From positions 1 through 7,000 of the forward strand of contig CANGXE010000076.1 of the NCBI GenBank assembly GCA_947457525.1: a stretch of DNA of 7,000 nucleotides. Direction: 5' to 3'. A program made the position numbers and the translations under genes. The stretch comes from Bacteroidota bacterium. Its GTDB lineage: Bacteria > Bacteroidota > Bacteroidia > Chitinophagales > LD1. Shown here one piece after another: positions 1-6,303 of this stretch (position 1 is its first letter; every line of letters begins with the position of its first letter). The notes under the pieces are model-generated. The model was given only the letters and a program-made list of their open reading frames with translations. It did no database searches and was not told the DNA's origin.

Positions 1-170
1 ACGGACTGATTATTTTCTGAATGCTTTTTGTGCTCACAGGCGTATAAATCTCGGTCGTTCGGTTGCTTTTTTGCCCCAATATTTGCTTTTGTTGGTGTTA
101 TCACAGCGGCTAAAGCACAATTACTAATCCTCCCAATTTATACCCTTCCCCCTGTTGGCACGACATCATT

Positions 171-254
171 GCTTATCGTCTCCGTGTCGGAGCTTATCGT
201 CTCTGTGTCGGAGCGGTCTCGCTTTGTATCGAAGCAGTCTCGCTCCGTGTCGGA
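171..254 (+). repeat. Four 21-bp tandem repeats, each with a small hairpin
   Basis: Four head-to-tail units of exactly 21 bp lie at 171-191, 192-212, 213-233 and 234-254. The first two differ by one base; the third is the most divergent. Each unit carries a 5-bp stem with a 3-nt loop: CTCCG-TGT-CGGAG (180-192), CTCTG-TGT-CGGAG (201-213), CTTTG-TAT-CGAAG (222-234) and CTCCG-TGT-CGGAG (243-255). In unit 3 the middle C:G pair becomes T:A on both arms, and in units 2 and 3 the fourth pair is T:G. In RNA these are G-U wobbles on the plus strand but A-C mismatches on the minus strand, so a plus-strand transcript would fold better. A further hairpin, GAGGG-TGAC-CCCTC (253-266), overlaps the end. The period is 7 codons, and an open plus frame reads it as SVSE-type heptads, but nothing else supports a protein. 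The array sits just downstream of the DUF2805 stop codon. Confidence 0.85.
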
Positions 255-279
255 GGGTGACCCCTCTGTTGCTTAAATT

Positions 280-573
280 TTATCGCTTGCTTATCTTATT
301 GCTGGCGATGGTGCGTTGCATTCGGCTTTTGAACCGTTCTATTTCTTGGTTTCTTTTGCGGGCGTGTTTTTGACTGATACCGCTGTTGACGCGCTTGCGC
401 CACAGGTTAAAGCTGCTACGCTTGAGCGAGCTGCGCATGAGGGCGATGGTGTCGGCTTCAGTGTAGCCAAACTGATGAAGAATGGCTTCGAAAGATGTGC
501 GGTCTTCCCAAGCCATTTCGATGATGCGGTCGCGGTCTTGGTCGGTCAGCGTGTGGGTGTGTTCGGTAGACAT
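280..573 (-). CDS. DUF2805 (TIGR03643) family protein
   Basis: A 97-residue soluble, basic protein whose function is not known. Residues about 12-70 match the small DUF2805/TIGR03643 family as I remember it: the hallmark IIEMAWEDRTSFEAI (17-31), then FGYTEAD and IALMRSSLKRSSFNLWRKRV (43-62). The pattern of short helices with a conserved WRKRV end suggests a helix-turn-helix-like fold, but DNA binding is inference. The tail (about 65-97) is rich in Lys and Arg and longer than the family core. The start is an ATG at 573-571 with no clear Shine-Dalgarno, normal for Bacteroidota. It begins 38 bp after the DUF1003 stop on the same strand, so the two are probably co-transcribed. No intrinsic terminator follows; the tandem hairpin array at 171-254 comes next. 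Confidence 0.9.
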   Translation of the reverse strand: MSTEHTHTLTDQDRDRIIEMAWEDRTSFEAILHQFGYTEADTIALMRSSLKRSSFNLWRKRVNSGISQKHARKRNQEIERFKSRMQRTIASNKISKR

Positions 574-611
574 ATCGAAGTAAACACCCCGAAGCCCAAA
601 TGGTTGAGGGT

Positions 612-1325
612 TTAGCTCGACTTATTCTCCGGTTGGATGCGTTTGAGTTCTTTCATCAGGTCTTCGAGATAGTCGGTTTGCACTTCTTGAATTTCGAGGA
701 GTTTTTTGTTTTGATGCACCAAGAGGTGGTCTATCTTTTCGCTCAATAGTTTTATCTCCAGTTCGGCTTTGAGGTTGATTTGATAGTCATGTTCGCCACG
801 GATGCGGTCTTTTTGTTCTTGGCGATTTTGGCTCATCATGATGATAGGCGCTTGGATGGACGCCAAACAAGAGAGAATGAGGTTGAGCAAAATGAAGGGA
901 TAAGGGTCGAAGGGTTGGTAAAGTAGGGTCCAAACGTTGATTAAAATCCAGAGCAGAATGAAGGAAAAGAACACAATGATGAAGGTCCAACTGCCCCCAA
1001 AGACGGCAATCTTGTCGGCCATCTTTTGTCCGAGGGTGAGCTCGCCTTCTTTTTCGTCTTGGATGTTTTCGGAGAGGATAGAGTTGTTCTGAATGGCATT
1101 CATAACGTCCTTATCCAACACTTCTTGTTCCCCCTTTTCTTGCACAATCAGCGAGGTGAGGTATAAGCGCCTATAGCGGTTCAGTTCATCAATGGAGACG
1201 TGGTCAGCGGGAGAGAAGTCGGGGTAATCGCGCTTAATTAAGGTAAAAATGCCCTCGCGGATATCTTGCCCTTTAACCGCTTCGCCCGGGCTGATAGGTT
1301 GTTTGGTGATGTAACTCGTCAACAT
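612..1325 (-). CDS. DUF1003 family membrane protein
   Basis: A 237-residue inner-membrane protein of unknown function. The N-terminal 100 residues are soluble and include IREGIFTLIKRDYPDF (22-37) and LNRYRRLYL (48-56), typical of Bacteroidota DUF1003 proteins. The DUF1003 core follows: ADKIAVFGGSWTFI (103-116), a first transmembrane helix about 112-134, FDPYPFILLNLILS (139-152) leading into a second helix about 143-164, then MMSQNRQEQKDRIRGEHDYQ (163-182). Residues about 180-232 are a charged, heptad-like helix, probably a coiled coil. Homologues I recall often have a cysteine just before the TGK-like segment near the N-terminus; here it reads YITKQPIS with no cysteine. The start is the ATG at 1325-1323. 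The gene lies 75 bp after the PhnA-family gene and 38 bp before the DUF2805 gene, all on one strand. Family assignment is firm; role unknown. Confidence 0.92.
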   Translation of the reverse strand: MLTSYITKQPISPGEAVKGQDIREGIFTLIKRDYPDFSPADHVSIDELNRYRRLYLTSLIVQEKGEQEVLDKDVMNAIQNNSILSENIQDEKEGELTLGQKMADKIAVFGGSWTFIIVFFSFILLWILINVWTLLYQPFDPYPFILLNLILSCLASIQAPIIMMSQNRQEQKDRIRGEHDYQINLKAELEIKLLSEKIDHLLVHQNKKLLEIQEVQTDYLEDLMKELKRIQPENKSS

Positions 1326-1400
1326 AGCTTATGGTCGTCTCATCGCCACCTAACTAGTTTTGATGAGGTGTTCGTAAAAGTAGTGTTTACTAGTGAGTAT

Positions 1401-1982
1401 TTAGCTCGACTTACGCACGTATTTGGTAAGGATAACAATCTGTTGTCCTTCAATCTTCCCTTCAATCTGCTCGGTGTTGTCCGACACCAGTTTTATGTTC
1501 TTCACAGCCGTTCCCATTTTGGCGTTGAGTTGGGAGCCTTTCACTTCTAGTGATTTGGTGAGTACGATGGTGTCGCCCGTTTGCAGGATGGTGCCGTTAC
1601 AATCGCGATGAAGGTCTACGGCCGATGAGTTTTCGTGGTCTCCGGCAGCTTTGGCCCAAGCCAAAGTATCATCGTCTAAATACAACAAATCTAAGGCTTC
1701 CATCGCCCATGTTTCGCCCCTCAATCGGTTGAGCATTCGCCAAGCCACTACTTGCACAGCCGGCACTTCGCTCCACATACTTTCGTTTAAGCATTTCCAA
1801 AACTCCGGCTCTAATTCTTCTTGTTTTTCAAGTTGTTTAAATGCCTTTTGGCAAACATACACGGCTTTCGAGGCATCGTTTTCGCCATCGGGCGGAAGGG
1901 TGTACACTACCAGGTTGTCGGTCGTGCCGCACAGTTCACATTTGTTTCCACTTCTTTCAATCAATTGTTCGGTGATGGTCAT
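1401..1982 (-). CDS. PhnA/YjdM-family (alkylphosphonate utilisation operon-type) protein
   Basis: A 193-residue protein of the PhnA (YjdM) family, long form. The family is named after the E. coli phosphonate region, but its members are not shown to be needed for phosphonate breakdown, so the function is open. The N-terminus has a zinc-ribbon-like KCELCG (C15, C18). A middle segment reads WSEVPAVQVVAWRMLNRL (70-87) and LYLDDDTLAWA (100-110). The C-terminal PhnA domain (about 122-192) starts LHRDCNGTILQTGDTIVLTK and contains the SH3-like core LEVKGSQLNAKMGTAVKNIKL and GQQIVILTKYVRK. The second zinc-binding pair appears incomplete: C44 is followed by A47 where homologues I recall have a second Cys. 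I chose the ATG at 1982-1980; an in-frame TTG at 2003 would add seven residues (MPPKINT) with no family support. It may share a transcript with the DUF1003 gene. Confidence 0.88.
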   Translation of the reverse strand: MTITEQLIERSGNKCELCGTTDNLVVYTLPPDGENDASKAVYVCQKAFKQLEKQEELEPEFWKCLNESMWSEVPAVQVVAWRMLNRLRGETWAMEALDLLYLDDDTLAWAKAAGDHENSSAVDLHRDCNGTILQTGDTIVLTKSLEVKGSQLNAKMGTAVKNIKLVSDNTEQIEGKIEGQQIVILTKYVRKSS

Positions 1983-2083
1983 GGTGTTGATTTTAGGCGG
2001 CAATAGTAACCTTTTAGCCGCATAGGCAGGTGTGATAAAACTCAGTCTTGTTCTATTGCACTTATTTTATGATGAGGCGTAAA

Positions 2084-2461
2084 CTATTGTTTTGAATGCT
2101 TCGGATGGCGGTATGACTTTTTTTGATCTAAGAGAATGGCTTTGTGTAAGATTTCATGAATAAGTGGAACGGGTATGTCAGCCACCTTTTCAAATTCAAG
2201 ACCATACACTTGCTTTCGTCCTTTGCTTTCGAGTATTCCTTGTTCGTTAGATAGCTCATTCCCTTTGGTGAAGGCCAATTCTACTTTATTGTTTGTAGTG
2301 GCATTCAGGAAACAAATCCATGTTCTGCCATAGTAAAAAGGAATCTTGAATTTTATCTTTTCAGTCAGGTTAAACTCGTTGGTCAACAAGCGATGAAGGT
2401 ACAACAATACTTTGTGCTGTTGACCTTCAAATTGATGAATATAGTTTTCTACTTCAGTCAT
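2084..2461 (-). CDS. DUF1801 domain protein
   Basis: A 125-residue soluble protein of the DUF1801 (YdhG/YdeI-like) superfamily, with no signal peptide or membrane segment. The fold family is small alpha/beta and has no settled function. Recognisable parts are the N-terminal helices VENYIHQFEGQQHKVLLYLH (4-23), the strand region EKIKFKIPFYYGRTWICFLN (34-53), KVELAFTKGNEL (59-70), ESKGRKQVYGLEF (78-90) and a C-terminal helix PLIHEILHKAILLDQKK (99-115), all in the usual order and length. The start is taken as the ATG at 2461-2459; an in-frame TTG at 2473 would add only MLTA. It lies 43 bp after the stop of the large T9SS protein gene on the same strand, and 101 bp ahead of the PhnA-family gene. 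No intrinsic terminator is visible on either side. Confidence 0.88.
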   Translation of the reverse strand: MTEVENYIHQFEGQQHKVLLYLHRLLTNEFNLTEKIKFKIPFYYGRTWICFLNATTNNKVELAFTKGNELSNEQGILESKGRKQVYGLEFEKVADIPVPLIHEILHKAILLDQKKSYRHPKHSKQ

Positions 2462-2504
2462 CGCTGTGAGCAAAATAGATAGTGAAATGTACTACTACTT
2501 TAAA

Positions 2505-4301
2505 TTATTCTATCTTACTCAATTGGAAAGTGGCTACTGTTTTTTCGTTTTGAAGCACGGTAAGCACATAATAACCTGCGGCCAAATCTGTAGTGTTGAT
2601 AGTTGCTGCGTTTGCGGACAATAGTAATCTTCCAGTTACATCGCTAATGCGCACCTCTGCGCCTTGCGGGAACTCCGTAAGTTGAATGGTTTGATTAAAC
2701 GGATTGGGGTACACTTTAATGGAGTTAGCTGTTGTAGTTGCTAAACCGGTGCAGACAGTTACGCTTACATTGGCGGTATCGCTGTTCACACAGCCTGCTG
2801 TGTTGGTAACGGTGTAGGTCAACACATAATTGCCATTGGCTAAACCTGTCGCATCAAAGGTAGTACCGCTAACGCCAGTGCCGCTGTATGTGCCTCCTGT
2901 TGGTGTGCCGCTACTAAGTGTTATCGTAGGATTGGTGTTGCTGCACACCACGCCTACGGACAAACCAAAGTCAACGGTCGGCAGCACGCATGGCGCCACG
3001 GTCACGACTAACATGCCCGTATCGCAAAGTGAAGGCGAACCATTGTCGCAGATGATGTAATAGCAAGTATCATTACCCGAAAAAGTGGTGTCAGGAGTGT
3101 AGGTAATCGAGGTGCAATTGCCAATACCCGCATCAGCAAATGCCGAAGAGCCAATGATGGCCGTCATACAAAAAGAATCGCCTTCGGGGTCAACATCGTT
3201 GTTCCCAACATTGATGGTCACGGGTGTGGCGTGTGGAGTGCTCACGGTGTCGTTTTGCGCAAAAGGAGCATTGTTCCCCGCTATAATTCCGCTGACGGTT
3301 ACTTGCTTGCAAATAGTGTTCGAGCCGCCTGCGTTTGTCACGGTCAAGCAGACATTGTAGTTGCCGTTGGCGGCATACACATGATTTGGGTTGACAGCCG
3401 TAGACGTGGCCGAGCCATCGCCAAAATCCCAACTGTAGGTGTCCGGGTAGCCATCGGTGGCGTCTGTAAACAACACTAAACCGCCACTGCCGTTGAAGAA
3501 CGTAAAGTTAGCCACGGGAGCAGCCGGTGGAATTTGCGAATAGGTAGTGGAAAGAACATTATCCAATGAATCATATTCAAAGGTAATGACTCCACCTTTG
3601 GCTTCTTTGGTCAAATAGTTATAGCGTACCGTGGTATCGAAAGCATCAGAAAACGGACTGTAAGCTCCGAACGGCAACAACCTAAACTCTATGATGGTGC
3701 GCGAAGTCTCTACTCTTTTTTGGCGCAAGCATTTATAGGTACCGATGGGTGTTTTCACGCCACCCCATCCGTCTATCGTATCCTTAAAGGTGGACGTAAA
3801 CGTCACTCTTACATCATTCACCGGTATGTTCAATGCGCTGCCCGGCAAGGTCTGCACAAATCCCCAGATGCCTGCAAAATTTTTGTTGTACTGTGTGGGG
3901 AATTGATAGACATCATTCACCGGACTAAACGTGCTGTTATAGCCCGTGCCGTTCAAAATCAACCTGCCGCCCTCCCAGTTCAGTTTGGTGCTGTTTGTTT
4001 TGGTGTAAAGGAAGTTTCCGCCATCGGAGGTAATCGCCAAGTTAGCGTTCGGGAAAGCGGTTTGTTGTGCCCCTGTCATCGCTCGATACTCAATCGTGTC
4101 GTAAACGTAGGGTGCAAAAGCACTAAAATCATAGAGCTGATTGGATCCGGCATTTCCAAAGCTAAAACTAGGCAAAGGTAGGGTGTCTTTGATGACCTTT
4201 TGTGACCAGCCTGCCGTAGGCATATCTGCACTGGTTATAGAGATTTGCGCTATGGCGCCAACGAAAGATAAGGCTAAAATCCAAGTAAATAGGTGTTTCA
4301 T
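2505..4301 (-). CDS. Secreted multidomain PKD protein with T9SS type A sorting domain
   Basis: A 598-residue exported surface or extracellular protein. In order: a signal peptide (1-19, MKHLFTWILALSFVGAIAQ); a roughly 240-residue region (20-258) with no domain I can name, containing DGWGGVKTPIGTYKCLRQKR (177-196), a stretch seen in other Bacteroidota T9SS proteins; a PKD domain (about 262-336) with the classic YSWDFGDG (289-296), NPNHVYAANGNY and LTVTNAGG; a cadherin-like/Big_9-type domain (about 345-436) with NDVDPEGD and YTPDTTFSGNDTCYYIICDN; an Ig-like repeat (about 440-517) with GGTYSGTGV; and a C-terminal T9SS type A sorting domain (about 527-598) opening IKVYPNPFNQT and ending FQLSKIE. 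By family knowledge the CTD directs passage through the T9SS and is usually cleaved on surface attachment. No catalytic domain is evident, so adhesion or matrix binding is likely but inferred. The start is the ATG at 4301-4299, directly ahead of the signal peptide. It is divergent from the fibre-like gene at 4594. Confidence 0.93.
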   Translation of the reverse strand: MKHLFTWILALSFVGAIAQISITSADMPTAGWSQKVIKDTLPLPSFSFGNAGSNQLYDFSAFAPYVYDTIEYRAMTGAQQTAFPNANLAITSDGGNFLYTKTNSTKLNWEGGRLILNGTGYNSTFSPVNDVYQFPTQYNKNFAGIWGFVQTLPGSALNIPVNDVRVTFTSTFKDTIDGWGGVKTPIGTYKCLRQKRVETSRTIIEFRLLPFGAYSPFSDAFDTTVRYNYLTKEAKGGVITFEYDSLDNVLSTTYSQIPPAAPVANFTFFNGSGGLVLFTDATDGYPDTYSWDFGDGSATSTAVNPNHVYAANGNYNVCLTVTNAGGSNTICKQVTVSGIIAGNNAPFAQNDTVSTPHATPVTINVGNNDVDPEGDSFCMTAIIGSSAFADAGIGNCTSITYTPDTTFSGNDTCYYIICDNGSPSLCDTGMLVVTVAPCVLPTVDFGLSVGVVCSNTNPTITLSSGTPTGGTYSGTGVSGTTFDATGLANGNYVLTYTVTNTAGCVNSDTANVSVTVCTGLATTTANSIKVYPNPFNQTIQLTEFPQGAEVRISDVTGRLLLSANAATINTTDLAAGYYVLTVLQNEKTVATFQLSKIE

Positions 4302-4352
4302 AGTCAGGGGGTTTGAGTATGAAAATAATCAAATCATAGAAAAATAGAAACT

Positions 4353-4370
4353 GTGCTGAAAAGTCAGCAC
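4353..4370. promoter_or_regulatory. Perfect 7-bp stem-loop in divergent intergenic region
   Basis: GTGCTGA-AAAG-TCAGCAC is a perfect 7-bp inverted repeat with a 4-nt loop, 52 bp upstream of the ATG of the minus-strand T9SS gene. On the minus strand it is followed by a T-rich run (AGTTTCTATTTTTC), so it could act as an upstream hairpin or attenuator in that leader, or as an operator for a dimeric regulator. It does not look like a terminator of any gene, because the gene to its right is transcribed away from it. The role is inferred; the structure is directly visible. Confidence 0.5.
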
Positions 4371-4441
4371 GAAGAATGAAGAGCTATGTTAACCTTAGCA
4401 TTTATTCATAAAGAAATTGAGCAGCAAGCCCACGTTTATCA

Positions 4442-4459
4442 TTCCTTCTTTTGAAGGAG
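4442..4459. other. Small hairpin with T4 loop in intergenic region
   Basis: TCCTTC-TTTT-GAAGGA (4443-4458) is a 6-bp inverted repeat with a four-T loop, extendable by one T-G pair. It lies mid-way in the 292-bp divergent intergenic region. No U-tract follows in either direction, so I do not call it a terminator. It may be a binding site or chance. Confidence 0.3.
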
Positions 4460-4502
4460 GCAAAAGGAAACTACGGACATCTTTCTTTTATCGCTAAATG
4501 AT

Positions 4503-4515
4503 GATGAGGCTCATC
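4503..4515. promoter_or_regulatory. Palindrome, candidate operator
   Basis: GATGAG-G-CTCATC is a perfect 6+1+6 palindrome about 79 bp upstream of the fibre-like gene's ATG. Its right arm can also pair with the following ATGAG (4518-4522), giving alternating GATGAG/CTCAT/ATGAG motifs. It lies upstream of the candidate -7 box at 4559, so it could be an operator site for the plus-strand unit. A ten-base ATGATGAGGC at its start also occurs at 2069-2078. The binding role is inference. Confidence 0.35.
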
Positions 4516-4558
4516 GAATGAGACAACAAAGGTCATAAGTTATCGAAAGGATAGCCCT

Positions 4559-4566
4559 CAACTTTG
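4559..4566 (+). promoter_or_regulatory. Weak Bacteroidota-type -7 box for the surface-protein operon
   Basis: CAACTTTG, followed by CA, matches the Bacteroidota -7 consensus TAnnTTTG at all but the first base and lies 27 bp before the ATG at 4594, a plausible leader length. No good TTG/TTTG -33 element is seen at the expected distance, so this is a tentative call. Confidence 0.35.
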
Positions 4567-4593
4567 CATCATTATTCACCAAAACAGGAAACT

Positions 4594-5643
4594 ATGAAAT
4601 CTAAATTATTATCTTTTGCCTTATTGCTGCTCACCAGTTTAAGTGTATGGGCGCAAGCACCTGAACGATTTAACTACCAAGCCGTGGCGCGAAACAGCAG
4701 CGGGGGCATCTTGGCTAACCAGGCGATGAGTGTGCGAATAAACATACGAGCCGGATCCACCGGTGGCCCGATTATATATCAAGAAACACATGCGGTCAGT
4801 ACGAGCGCTTTGGGTTTGTTTACCTTGGCCATAGGCGGAGGCGTTCCGCTGAGCGGCACCTTGGGCAATGTGGATTGGAGTGCCAACAGCTTTTATATCG
4901 AAACAGAGATAGACCCTGCTGGCGGCAGTAGCTACACTTCGTTGGGCGCGGCTCAATTGTTAAGCGTGCCCTATGCCTTGTTTGCGCAAGAGGGAGGAAA
5001 TTGGAAAAAAAGCATCAATAATATCACCAACACCAACACCGGAAACGTAGGCATTGGCATAGCCACACCTACGGCTAAGCTGCATGTAGAACAAAGTGGA
5101 TCGAATACCTTAGTTAAGTTAAAAAGAACTGGCACAGTGAGCGGCTCAGAGATGTTGCAGATTGAAGCTGACTCCATAATCTCTAGCAACGACCTGATAA
5201 GTCTAAATGTACCGGCTTCAGCACCAGCTACAGCTCAGTTTATTGAGTTTGAACGAGGAGGTATACCCGTGGCGCAGATTAATACGAATGGAGATATTGA
5301 TACCGATGGAGAATATCAACGCAAGGTCACCACAGATGCTAACCTTGTCCCTATCGCCTATGGATATGTTGCTCCATCTGGGACTATCAGCTCCACCGCC
5401 TCCACTTCCAACTTCACGGTGACAAAAACAGCGGCCGGTGTTTATCAAATAGCCATCACGGGCGTCACCAACCACAACAATTTGGCCGTCAGTTTTACGG
5501 CAAAGAACTCATCAGCCGTCACACCCGACTTTGTGAACTTTGGTTCGATGACTTCCTACTTGACTGTCTACACCTTTACCTACACCGGAGGAACATTCAA
5601 TGCTCAAGATGATGATTTTTCATTTGTGGCCTATTACAAATAG
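4594..5643 (+). CDS. Secreted fibre-like surface protein
   Basis: A 349-residue exported protein with no enzyme motif. It has a signal peptide (1-20, MKSKLLSFALLLLTSLSVWA, cut before QAPERF). The N-terminal beta domain (about 22-131) is widespread in Bacteroidota: PERFNYQAVARNSSGGILAN, YQETHAVSTSALGLFTLAIG and, at its end, AAQLLSVPYALFAQ. A linker leads to NTGNVGIGIATPTAKLHVEQ (148-167), the GNVGIGTxxPxxKLHV motif common at the start of phage-tail-fibre-like shafts (here I replaces the usual T). Then come DIDTDGEYQRKV and a C-terminal beta-rich domain (about 240-349) ending DDDFSFVAYYK. There is no T9SS sorting domain and no S74 autoprotease chaperone domain. The start is the ATG at 4594; an in-frame TTG at 4564 would put ten extra residues ahead of the signal peptide. 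It is followed after 21 bp by a T9SS cargo gene, so the two probably form one operon ending at 6242. Confidence 0.85.
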   Translation: MKSKLLSFALLLLTSLSVWAQAPERFNYQAVARNSSGGILANQAMSVRINIRAGSTGGPIIYQETHAVSTSALGLFTLAIGGGVPLSGTLGNVDWSANSFYIETEIDPAGGSSYTSLGAAQLLSVPYALFAQEGGNWKKSINNITNTNTGNVGIGIATPTAKLHVEQSGSNTLVKLKRTGTVSGSEMLQIEADSIISSNDLISLNVPASAPATAQFIEFERGGIPVAQINTNGDIDTDGEYQRKVTTDANLVPIAYGYVAPSGTISSTASTSNFTVTKTAAGVYQIAITGVTNHNNLAVSFTAKNSSAVTPDFVNFGSMTSYLTVYTFTYTGGTFNAQDDDFSFVAYYK

Positions 5644-5664
5644 GCTAACCCTAAACCTCTAAAC

Positions 5665-6180
5665 ATGAAAACAAAACTTTTTAGCTTAGCATTGGCCTTA
5701 TGCTGGCTGCCTATGGCCTTGGTGGCGCAGAGCATAGAACGAAACGTGGTGGGCAGTGCCGGAGCATCGGCCTCCGGTGCCAACGTTTCGATAGACTACA
5801 CCTTGGGGGAAACCGTGGTGTTGACCGTCAGTAACTCCAACAACACCCTCACGCAAGGCTTTCATCAACCGGCTTCGGTGAGTGTATCCGTAGCAGAGGT
5901 GTCGAACTATACCTACAGTGTGTTCCCCAACCCCTTCAACGACATGGTGCAGGTGGAGCTTCAATTAGCGAGCGCCTCCACGGTGCAAATTCGGTTAGTA
6001 GACCTTTATGGCCGAGTGGTCTACAGCCAAGAGATGGCGACCATGAATGCCGGACCCCACCTCTTGCCGCTCGATACGAAAGATTTTGCGGCCGGCAGCT
6101 ATCTGCTGTCGGTCTGCGTGGCGGAGTACAACAAAAACTTGCCGACTATCTCTACCCGGCAACTCAGCTTAGTGCGTTAA
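5665..6180 (+). CDS. Small secreted protein with T9SS type A sorting domain
   Basis: A 171-residue exported protein of a common but uncharacterised Bacteroidota type. A signal peptide (1-21) ends ALVA-Q. A short beta domain (about 23-70) carries SIERNVVGSAGASASGANV, IDYTLGETVV and TLTQGFHQP, a pattern I recognise from many small T9SS cargo proteins. A linker (70-82) precedes the type A sorting domain (about 84-171): YSVFPNPFNDMVQVEL, IRLVDLYGRVVY, LDTKDFAAGSYLLSV and a final RQLSLVR. About half the protein is sorting signal, so the mature part would be only about 60 residues. The start is the ATG at 5665, 21 bp after the fibre-like gene's stop. The context suggests it is exported together with, or associates with, the upstream surface protein, but this is inference. 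A strong terminator follows at 6206-6242. Confidence 0.9.
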   Translation: MKTKLFSLALALCWLPMALVAQSIERNVVGSAGASASGANVSIDYTLGETVVLTVSNSNNTLTQGFHQPASVSVSVAEVSNYTYSVFPNPFNDMVQVELQLASASTVQIRLVDLYGRVVYSQEMATMNAGPHLLPLDTKDFAAGSYLLSVCVAEYNKNLPTISTRQLSLVR

Positions 6181-6205
6181 TGCCATTGGCATACACTTTT
6201 TACAC

Positions 6206-6242
6206 CATCCCTTGCGCCACACCGCGCAGGGGATGTTTTTTT
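6206..6242 (+). terminator. Rho-independent terminator of the surface-protein operon
   Basis: A 12-bp GC-rich stem, CATCCCTTGCGC (6206-6217) against GCGCAGGGGATG (6224-6235), has one G-U pair, a 6-nt loop (CACACC) and seven consecutive Ts at 6236-6242. It starts 26 bp after the stop codon at 6180. The T-tract lies on the plus-strand side only, so it serves the plus-strand operon and not the convergent DUF2147 gene. Confidence 0.95.
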
Positions 6243-6272
6243 AAGAAATACTTTTTTATTCGTGGTACTATA

Positions 6273-6303
6273 CACCTCCTCATAGTAGTGTTTTGAGGAG
6301 GTG
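6273..6303. other. 10-bp hairpin with Shine-Dalgarno and anti-Shine-Dalgarno arms
   Basis: CACCTCCTCA (6273-6282) pairs perfectly with TGAGGAGGTG (6294-6303) around an 11-nt loop. The left arm contains CACCTCCT, which matches the usual 3' end of 16S rRNA; the right arm is a strong Shine-Dalgarno sequence eight bases before an ATG at 6312. Neither strand has a following T-tract (A-rich after it on the plus strand), so it is not a standard terminator. The plus frame from 6312 runs antisense to the DUF2147 gene and shows no family signal. The function is unknown. Confidence 0.6.

Noticed and set aside
171..254. CRISPR array
   Set aside because: The units abut directly with no unique spacers, and 21 bp is too short for repeat plus spacer.
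28..276. Open plus-strand frame giving an 82-residue protein with SVSE-like heptads
   Set aside because: It starts at a TTG, matches no family I know, and its repeat part is explained by the 21-bp hairpin array, whose changes fit RNA pairing better than protein conservation.
316..615. Plus-strand open frame of 99 residues
   Set aside because: It is antisense to the well-supported DUF2805 gene and shows no family signal.
1339..1367. CTCATC/GATGAG inverted repeat upstream of the DUF1003 gene
   Set aside because: A 6-bp stem with a 17-nt loop and competing pairings is too weak to separate from chance.
1997..2021. GCGGC/GCCGC inverted repeat near the PhnA-family start
   Set aside because: Only a 5-bp stem with a 15-nt loop; no support for a function.
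3720..4181. Plus-strand open frame of 153 residues
   Set aside because: It is antisense to the PKD/T9SS gene, which has a clear signal peptide and domain order; the frame is a shadow.
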